In this document: piece by piece, positions 1 to 4,100 of the stretch
Layout of the letters: each line of letters starts with the position of its first letter
Numbering within the stretch: position 1 is the first letter of the stretch
Assembly: GCA_958445065.1 (NCBI GenBank)
Contig: CAUCQW010000046.1
Coordinates: 1-7,197, forward strand
Direction: 5' to 3'
DNA from: an uncultured Collinsella sp.
GTDB lineage: Bacteria > Actinomycetota > Coriobacteriia > Coriobacteriales > Coriobacteriaceae
DNA: 7,197 bases
Translations under genes and position numbers: made by a program
Notes under the pieces: model-generated
Told to the model about the DNA's origin: nothing
Seen by the model: only the letters and a program-made list of their open reading frames with translations
The model's database searches: none

Positions 1-283
1 GGCGGAACATATCTTGTACGGAAAAGTGCAGCTTTGCGGATTGATTGTCCCGCTTTGCTTCAAGGATCATCTTTGCAGAAGCGTCCGTAGCCTCGATGTG
101 CGCCGCCGCATTTACGATGCTCTTTGCGATAAGCCCCGTGCCGGTGGCAACCTCCAGTACGGTTTTTGCTTTCACCACCGGCCTGATCAGCTCATACATC
201 TTCCCATACGCCGCCCGGTCCTTTCGCATGAAACGGTCGTACCGACCGGCATTCTTGTCCCAGAAGCCCTTGCGTTCGTGCAT
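1..283 (-). CDS. Class I SAM-dependent methyltransferase, N-terminal part, runs off the left edge
   Basis: Reading the minus strand from the ATG at 283 gives 94 codons with no stop before the window edge, so only the N-terminal part is present. The protein begins MHERKGFWDKNAGRYDRFMR. It carries the SAM-binding motif I VLEVATGTG at residues 42-50, an acidic strand-2 end (IEATDAS, 63-69) and a motif-II-like stretch FSVQDM (87-92). This order is that of the Methyltransf_11/25 class. Known members transfer a methyl group from SAM to small molecules or quinones, and the substrate here cannot be read. A G-rich but weak ribosome site (GGGGG, 8 bases before the ATG) supports the start. The gene sits behind a dyad-controlled promoter, and that promoter abuts a truncated DUF3800 gene, so it probably entered as part of a mobile segment. 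The family call is firm and the role unknown. Confidence 0.85.
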   Translation of the reverse strand, partial: MHERKGFWDKNAGRYDRFMRKDRAAYGKMYELIRPVVKAKTVLEVATGTGLIAKSIVNAAAHIEATDASAKMILEAKRDNQSAKLHFSVQDMFR

Positions 284-298
284 TGCTATCGCCCCCAA

Positions 299-324
299 AT
301 AGTTAGAGACATCTAACTATAACA
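299..324 (-). promoter_or_regulatory. Perfect 9-bp dyad overlapping an extended -10, probable MarR-type operator and promoter
   Basis: ATAGTTAGA (299-307) and TCTAACTAT (312-320) are perfect inverted repeats separated by GACA. On the minus strand the sequence TGTTATAGT contains a -10 hexamer TATAGT (321-316) with a TG one base upstream, and this overlaps the dyad. A -35 is weak (GACTTA near 344-339). AT-rich TAGTTAGA/TCTAACTA dyads of this spacing are typical of MarR-family operators. The regulator is not in the window, so its identity is inference. Binding here would block transcription of the methyltransferase gene. Confidence 0.6.
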
Positions 325-344
325 CACGAATCATGCAGTAAGTC

Positions 345-540
345 CTTGTGTCCGTTCATGAGAGGCTCGGAGTGAAACGGAATGTTGGGGAGATCGCCCC
401 TGGCAAGCTTGGCCTCATAGTCCGTGACCGCCTCGGCGATGCTGTCTTCCTGGTCGTGAAAGACGAGTGTGAGCAGGTAGTAGCGAGCCTTGTCGCCGCG
501 GTCCGCTCTCGTCGACGAAGATGCTGAGCTCCCAGGCCAA
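345..540 (-). pseudogene. DUF3800 domain protein remnant, frameshifted and truncated
   Basis: From a TTG at 540, with AGGAG 6 bases upstream, the minus strand reads MAWELSIFVDESG. This is the N-terminal signature of DUF3800 proteins, a family of unknown function with an acidic DESG motif. The frame then breaks near 503-504. Resuming in the other frame gives DRGDKARYYLLTLVFHD and later PNIPFHSEPLMNGHKD, which are also family-typical. Losing two bases from a GGN-GAC pair would explain the break. Past NGHKD (about 345) the reading turns into the promoter of the methyltransferase gene and stops at 303, so most of the domain is missing. Two independent lesions make this a dead gene. No promoter of its own is obvious, and the terminator at 563-591 lies just upstream. 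Confidence 0.75.
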
Positions 541-562
541 TGGGGACTCCTAATGGAATGGA

Positions 563-591
563 TAAAAAAATAGCCGGGGGACTCCCCCGGC
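563..591 (-). terminator. Rho-independent terminator of the small HTH gene
   Basis: GCCGGGGG (573-580) and CCCCCGGC (584-591) form a perfect 8-bp stem with a 3-base loop. On the minus strand the stem is followed by TATTTTTTTAT. It lies 13 bases beyond the stop codon of the small HTH gene at 605-775, which supports that gene being real and transcribed leftward. Confidence 0.88.
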
Positions 592-604
592 ACTTGGAGG
601 TAGC

Positions 605-775
605 TCAATGGGCCACCAGTAACCTTATAGCATACTCTAACGGTAAGTGCAGGGGGGCGAGCCGGTACATTGCGTCGCGGCTGATGCGCAGCATCGCGCA
701 CGCCTCGTCGGCGCCGAATATCGCGTTGGTCGATGTGATGAGCCTCACCTGGCTCCTGCTAATGCTCTTGGTCAT
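605..775 (-). CDS. Small helix-turn-helix protein, excisionase/MerR-like (56 aa)
   Basis: The ATG at 775 opens a 56-codon frame ending with TGA at 607-605. Residues about 19-40, FGADEACAMLRISRDAMYRLA, have the spacing of a winged-helix HTH_17 motif (a short helix, then the ISRDAMYRL recognition helix). Such proteins bind DNA as excisionases or small repressors in integrating elements. The usual wing after the recognition helix is shortened and replaced by LPLEYAIRLLVAH, so the protein may be degenerate or bind differently. The best ribosome site is GAGG 6 bases before the ATG, and it sits in the arm of a hairpin. The gene lies 78 bases after the larger HTH gene and directly before a strong terminator, so the two are probably one transcript. 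Existence is likely, but the function is inferred from the fold alone. Confidence 0.55.
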   Translation of the reverse strand: MTKSISRSQVRLITSTNAIFGADEACAMLRISRDAMYRLAPLHLPLEYAIRLLVAH

Positions 776-781
776 GGTCGT

Positions 782-805
782 CCTCGAGCTCCTTTCGTCT
801 CGAGG
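782..805 (-). promoter_or_regulatory. Hairpin holding the ribosome site of the small HTH gene
   Basis: CCTCGAG (782-788) and CTCGAGG (799-805) are perfect 7-bp inverted repeats around a 10-base loop. In the minus-strand RNA the loop contains AGGAG, and the 3' arm supplies the GAGG nearest to the start codon of the 56-residue gene. Folding would therefore hide the closest Shine-Dalgarno sequence, which suggests that translation of the second gene is restrained or coupled to the first. Confidence 0.45.
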
Positions 806-853
806 CTCCCTCGCGTGCCCGGCCGCGGGCGGCTCCCGGGGCGGTCGCCGCCG

Positions 854-1072
854 TCATTTCCTGCCGCTCCTCGACTCGATGTAGGCGTCCACTGACGCCC
901 TTGACACCAGGAGCTTGCTTCTGAGCCTGTACGAGTCGATCTCTCCCGACCAGATGAGGTCGTACGCCTTGCTCCGGCTTGCTCCCATGTACTCCTGCAT
1001 CTCTAACACCGTCATCCGTTCGTCGCGGCCCCGGTTGCCCTCGGGCGCGGCGCATTTTGTCGTGTTCGCCAT
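854..1072 (-). CDS. Excisionase-family helix-turn-helix DNA-binding protein (72 aa)
   Basis: The chosen start is the ATG at 1072 because GGAGGG lies 3 bases upstream. An open frame extends further up to 1228 but has no ribosome site there. The N-terminal 19 residues are a polar tail. From residue 20 the sequence MTVLEMQEYMGASRSKAYDLIWSGEIDSYRLRSKLLVSRASVDAYIESR follows the HTH_17/excisionase pattern: first helix LEMQEYMG, recognition helix SRSKAYDLI, wing with the RLRSKLLVSR strand, and a final helix. Family members bend DNA at attachment sites to steer a tyrosine recombinase towards excision, or act as small repressors. No integrase is in the window, so the excision role is inference. A dyad at 1089-1109 and phased repeats at 1183-1208 lie upstream and may be its own binding sites. 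Confidence 0.75.
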   Translation of the reverse strand: MANTTKCAAPEGNRGRDERMTVLEMQEYMGASRSKAYDLIWSGEIDSYRLRSKLLVSRASVDAYIESRSGRK

Positions 1073-1088
1073 GGTCCCTCCAATCATT

Positions 1089-1109
1089 CCGCGCGATGCG
1101 CTCGCGCGG
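1089..1109 (-). promoter_or_regulatory. 8-bp GC-rich dyad just upstream of the excisionase-like gene
   Basis: CCGCGCGA (1089-1096) and TCGCGCGG (1102-1109) are perfect inverted repeats with a 5-base centre, ending 17 bases before the start codon and just upstream of the Shine-Dalgarno. It could be an operator or an RNA hairpin in the 5' leader. Confidence 0.4.
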
Positions 1110-1182
1110 TCCCGCGTGCGTTTTCGTCTGCGCGACGATTGAACCGTCTGATTGCGGTTGGCGCGCTCGACGGGAGCGGAGA

Positions 1183-1208
1183 TGGGTCGAGGTGGGTCGA
1201 GCCGGTCG
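1183..1208. repeat. Phased direct repeats TGGGTCGAG
   Basis: TGGGTCGAG occurs at 1183-1191 and again at 1193-1201, and GGTCG recurs at 1204-1208. The 10-base period puts the copies on one face of the helix. Phased repeats upstream of excisionase genes are often binding sites for the same protein. Here that is inference. Confidence 0.4.
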
Positions 1209-1262
1209 GGCCTCCATGAAACGGCCATGAGCCGCGCTTCTTAGCCCTCAGCTAAGTCCCTG

Positions 1263-1291
1263 AAAAGTAAAAGGCACCCATGCGGGCGCCT
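1263..1291 (-). terminator. Rho-independent terminator at the end of the WYL transcript
   Basis: AGGCACCC (1272-1279) and GGGCGCCT (1284-1291) pair over 8 bp with one G-U and a 4-base loop. On the minus strand the stem is followed by TTTTACTTTTC. It is the first clear stop signal downstream of the WYL regulator gene, which ends at 1598, leaving about 300 bases of untranslated or unrecognised RNA between them. Confidence 0.8.
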
Positions 1292-1597
1292 GCCTAGTAG
1301 CTGGAGTTGTTCGGTTGTGGTCGGAATGCTCGTCTTCCGCGGTGCTGTCGTCCGGGGTCCGGCATCTGTCGTTCGCCTCTTCTGTCGTGTTTGATGTTGC
1401 GTGTTCTGCGAGCGACCTTGTGCAGGTTCTTCAACCCGTTGCCCCAGGTGCACCCGGATAAATGGTACCCATCCGTTGGGACACGACCTGCTGTGGTTGT
1501 CATTTCGGACGAATGGGAGCAGACGAACGGCGCGAGGATGCGAGCCGAATTCGAGTTAGTCAATATTGGCTTTTGAATCGGACCGATTGGGATTGCC
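1292..1597 (-). other. 306-base gap between the WYL gene and its terminator, with one weak open frame
   Basis: No recognised gene lies here. One minus-strand frame is open and ends with TAG at 1296-1294, right beside the terminator, which is the position expected of a real gene. Its best ATG (1503) has no Shine-Dalgarno, and an upstream ATG at 1641 would overlap the WYL gene. From the 1503 start the 69 residues contain GYHLSGCTWGNGLKNLHKV and then a tail rich in Arg, His and Pro. The composition is unlike a folded protein and I recognise no family. It may be a short basic protein, a decayed gene, or a structured 3' tail. Confidence 0.3.
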
Positions 1598-2764
1598 TCA
1601 TTGCCGGCAGCTCTTCGAGTCCAATCGTGAAATAGCTGCATCCAGTGCGGCTTTGTAGCCCTCTGATGCTGCTTCGTAATCTTGGATATAGGATTCTAGG
1701 TCGGAGGCGACGGCATTCGGGAAGCTCTCGACCCACCGTTTCCCCTTAGGCTTCGCCAGCCTCACCGCGCCGTCCATCCCGAATAGCCACCTGTAAAAGG
1801 TCGGAGACGGCATCGCGCTGACGCAGGCGTAGCCGATGACGTTTCTTTCGTCGCTCTCGTCGATGTGACAGAATTTGAGGTCGTGGCCGAACCTTTCGTA
1901 AACGTACTTGGCATGAGTGCCGGATACTTCCAGGAACAGCTTTCTGGCGGTGCCCGAGCCGAACATGTCGACCCGCTGGCGCGTGTCCGCGACCACGCGC
2001 GTCCTCAGCGCCTCTACCTTATCCCGATCCGACACCGGTTTTCCGGTGACAACCGGGTCCGCGATATCGTCTAGTCGGTAGAAGTAGGGACTGGGGGAAC
2101 CGTCTTCGTCGATATGCATGCTCTCGAGATAGTAGCGGCCGAAGCTGAACACGATCGCCACCGGGTCCTCCTCGTACGGCCCAATCTTTACGGTCGATCC
2201 GTTCATCAGGTGAACCTGCTTCTTGAAGGCGAACCTTTCGTTCATGCGGATCGCTCGGGATGCGGCATGGAGGACGTTGAAAATCGCGTCGGTGTCCCTG
2301 CCGGCCTTGCGGTCGACGAACACGGTCTCCACGCTTTCGTCGACGTCATAGTCGGAGGAGAATGCGAGCACCTTCGAGGAGATCTTGTCCTTCCGCCCCT
2401 CGCCGATGAAGGAGCTCGTCCCCAGCACGTCCGAGATGAGGATCGCCTCCTCGGATGACAGGGGTTTGTTTACGGCCCTGAACCCGACGTTCTCGCCGTG
2501 GCCAGGTATCGCCATGCGGATTCCCATGGGCATGCTTTCGCTTATCTGGTGCAGGTCCTTGAGAATGGCGTTCTCCGACGTCGGCCTCTCGGAGCAGATG
2601 CCTATGACGCGCGCGATTTCCGATGCGGATATGCCCGTCCTCTCATCGGTGAAGCGGACGAGGAGGTCGAGGACGGACAGGATCCTGCTTCTCGATGTGC
2701 CGCTCGCCGCGAATCCGGCTTCCTTTAACTCGGAGATCTCCTCCTCGGTGAATGTCCTAGACAT
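1598..2764 (-). CDS. WYL-domain transcriptional regulator (388 aa)
   Basis: The start ATG at 2764 has GGAGG 7 bases upstream. Residues 27-75 form a winged helix-turn-helix (RILSVLDLLVRFTDE, then ISASEIARVIGICSERPTSENAILKDLHQI). Residues about 165-245 match the WYL fold: a strand PVAIVFSFGRYYLESMHID in which the usual W-Y-L triplet is Y-Y-L (211-213), followed by YFYRLDDI. Residues 270-375 fit the C-terminal WCX extension (LFLEVSG, FYRWLFGMDGAVRLAKPKGKRWVESF). Length is usual for the family. WYL domains sense ligands such as nucleic acids or nucleotides, and these regulators commonly control phage-defence loci. The gene is divergent from the small membrane-protein genes across a 77-base gap holding an 8-bp dyad, so it probably controls them and itself. 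The fold call is strong and the target inferred. Confidence 0.88.
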   Translation of the reverse strand: MSRTFTEEEISELKEAGFAASGTSRSRILSVLDLLVRFTDERTGISASEIARVIGICSERPTSENAILKDLHQISESMPMGIRMAIPGHGENVGFRAVNKPLSSEEAILISDVLGTSSFIGEGRKDKISSKVLAFSSDYDVDESVETVFVDRKAGRDTDAIFNVLHAASRAIRMNERFAFKKQVHLMNGSTVKIGPYEEDPVAIVFSFGRYYLESMHIDEDGSPSPYFYRLDDIADPVVTGKPVSDRDKVEALRTRVVADTRQRVDMFGSGTARKLFLEVSGTHAKYVYERFGHDLKFCHIDESDERNVIGYACVSAMPSPTFYRWLFGMDGAVRLAKPKGKRWVESFPNAVASDLESYIQDYEAASEGYKAALDAAISRLDSKSCRQ

Positions 2765-2788
2765 TGCAGGTCCTCCATAAACAGCTTT

Positions 2789-2812
2789 ATTGCCTATGAA
2801 ATTGTAGGCAAT
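2789..2812. promoter_or_regulatory. 8-bp inverted repeat in the divergent control region, probable WYL operator
   Basis: ATTGCCTA (2789-2796) and TAGGCAAT (2805-2812) are perfect inverted repeats with an 8-base centre, giving a 16-base half-site spacing suited to a dimeric regulator. The dyad lies in the 77-base AT-richer gap between the WYL gene and the plus-strand genes. No unambiguous -35/-10 pair could be chosen for either direction. Confidence 0.6.
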
Positions 2813-2841
2813 CCAAACCAGTCAGAGGAGACGAAATTCCG

Positions 2842-3120
2842 ATGGCGGTTGAAAATAAGGGTCGAAGCAATGGAAGAGAGAGTAGGGAGCCAACTATGAA
2901 CGACGCCGGACGGGCGGTGAACGCCCCGACGATTTCGTCAGCCGATGCCGTAGCGGAGGCGGCGTGCGATAACGGAAGGAGGATCCTCGGCTTTTCGCCG
3001 GAGCAGCTGATCGCCGCTTGCGGTCTGGCCTTGATGGGCATCGCTGTTTTAGTCGGGTCGAACTACAGCCTCTCTATCGCCAAAGGTGATTTCAGGCTTG
3101 ATCTGCGCCCTGCGTGCTAG
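2842..3120 (+). CDS. Small single-pass membrane protein (92 aa, or 74 aa from the inner start)
   Basis: I do not recognise the family. The first ATG (2842) has AGAGGAG 11 bases upstream. A second ATG (2896) has GGGAG at a tighter 6-base spacing and would give 74 residues, so the start is uncertain. The N-terminal half is polar with an Ala-rich stretch. Residues 55-78 (EQLIAACGLALMGIAVLVGSN) form one hydrophobic helix, followed by a short basic tail. It is the first gene on the far side of the dyad from the WYL regulator, and the next gene also encodes a one-helix membrane protein. The pair may form a membrane-anchored unit. A role as membrane effector or sensor is speculation from topology. 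Confidence 0.6.
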   Translation: MAVENKGRSNGRESREPTMNDAGRAVNAPTISSADAVAEAACDNGRRILGFSPEQLIAACGLALMGIAVLVGSNYSLSIAKGDFRLDLRPAC

Positions 3121-3226
3121 GCGATGCGCCCACGCGGAAGCAACAACCGCTGTTGTGGGACGCGGCGTCGTCGACGCGTGACGCGCCCCAAGGAATTAAC
3201 TCTCGATTCGAATGATAGGAGACGAT

Positions 3227-3818
3227 ATGGAATGCAATGATTTCCCCGAAGTTGGCACCAGGTTGACGTACGGGGAGGCGATCCCCGTTTACGATCGCTT
3301 CGAGCGGTCGATGCTCGAGAAGGCGTACGGGGCCGGGCCCCTGCCCGCGGCGGGGCTGTACGACCTGCTCTGGCAGCTTGAGTCGCTCGCGCAGAAGTTC
3401 GGAATCGAGGGCAAGGGGGGCCTTCTCAAGGCTCAAGAAGGAGATTCGGTCGTTTTCGAGCGAGAGGACCGCTCTGGCGAACGGGGTGAACGGCGAGAGG
3501 TTCTACCTTTTGCAGAACCAATCGGCGCTCAAGCAGCATGATGAGACTCATCTTTTCAAGGTCGGAATCGACGGAAACAAGCTTGCTGATGACCTCGACG
3601 AAGCTCTCGAGCTGCTTTCGAAAGAGGCCTCAAAGAGCGACGAGTACGGCGATACGTATTCGCGCGACTGGATGGAGCGAGCTTCCGACAAGCAAGAAAA
3701 AGACCCTTTCTTGAAATGGGCCGGAATCGGGTTTTGCGCGATGATGGTCTGCCTCGGAATCTCGATGCTCGTCCATTCGGTCTTCCAGATCGGCTTCTGC
3801 TCCAAGTGGTTTCTCTGA
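3227..3818 (+). pseudogene. Split gene for a 196-aa protein with a C-terminal membrane helix; +1 frameshift at a G6 run
   Basis: The start is the ATG at 3227, where AGGAG lies 5 bases upstream (an ATG at 3212 has none). The first frame runs 64 codons (MECNDFPEVGTRLTYGEAIP to GIEGKG). The second frame, from 3420, gives 132 further residues, AFSRLKKEIRSFSSE to the stop at 3818, with protein-like composition throughout. Skipping one base at the six-G run (3415-3420) joins them. The joined product has a soluble N-terminal part, a charged helical stretch (LADDLDEALELLSKEASKSDE) and one hydrophobic helix near the C-terminus (WAGIGFCAMMVCLGISMLVHSVF). The family is unknown. The break may be a sequencing error, a slippage-based on/off switch or true decay. 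The gene follows the other membrane-protein gene by 106 bases and converges on the HEPN gene. Confidence 0.65.
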
Positions 3819-4096
3819 TGCGGAAGCTGGCAACTAGGACGACCGTCGTTCAGGTCATCAACTCATAGACGCGTCAACGTGGGGCTTCTCGTTTCGTCGA
3901 TAGATGACGGAGATGTTTGACCTGCGAATTTGCCACCAGCGTGCAAGCCACGGCGCTGCCTCACCTGCGGTTACGGACTGGTGGCTTGCGCCCGGGAAGG
4001 CATGAACCCTACGGACATTCCTCGCGCTCCCGCCCTTAAAACCGGCCACGATGGTCTTTAGGGCGGGAGCGCGAGGTCCACGCCCTGGGTTCGAAG
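3819..4096. other. Structured region between convergent genes
   Basis: This 278-base stretch holds several strong inverted repeats. The largest is 4020-4076. A second set lies at 3932-3991: GCAAGCCAC (3943-3951) pairs with GTGGCTTGC (3981-3989), while GCCACCAG (3932-3939) pairs with CTGGTGGC (3978-3985). These two pairings exclude each other. It could encode a small RNA, act as a two-way terminator, or be a recombination or transfer site. I saw no tRNA or rRNA. Confidence 0.4.
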
Positions 4097-4100
4097 TCAC
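3858..4100 (-). pseudogene. Possible remnant of a REP-associated (Y1) transposase C-terminus
   Basis: A minus-strand frame of 80 residues opens with GTG at 4100, whose last two bases are shared with the HEPN stop (GTGA). It reads APALKTIVAGFKGG at residues 11-24, WWQIR at 55-59 and VIYRRNE at 65-71. This order recalls the C-terminal third of REP-associated tyrosine transposases, where a TIV..FK helix is followed by a WQ..(F/Y)..HVIRNE block. The catalytic tyrosine and HUH parts are absent, so at best it is a truncated leftover. A 17-bp palindrome lies inside the frame, which is unusual for coding DNA. The resemblance is by eye and could be chance. Confidence 0.28.
4020..4076. repeat. Long perfect hairpin, 17-bp arms
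   Basis: CCTCGCGCTCCCGCCCT (4020-4036) is the exact reverse complement of 4060-4076. With single-base bulges, the stem can continue as AAA/TTT and ACC/GGT around a 9-base loop. No U-run follows on either strand, so it is not a textbook Rho-independent terminator. It lies between the convergent ends of the membrane-protein gene and the HEPN gene, where a two-way terminator would be useful. Confidence 0.85.

Noticed and set aside
759..1217. A long minus-strand open frame across the excisionase-like gene
   Set aside because: Its composition is Arg/Gln-rich and it is the shifted frame of the excisionase-like gene, which has a good ribosome site and fold pattern.
1865..2780. Several plus-strand open frames opposite the WYL gene
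   Set aside because: They are antisense readings of the WYL coding sequence, with no ribosome sites of their own.
4081..4100. GGTTCGAA resembling a tRNA T-loop
   Set aside because: The flanking bases do not form a T-stem, and no acceptor, D or anticodon arm can be found around it.
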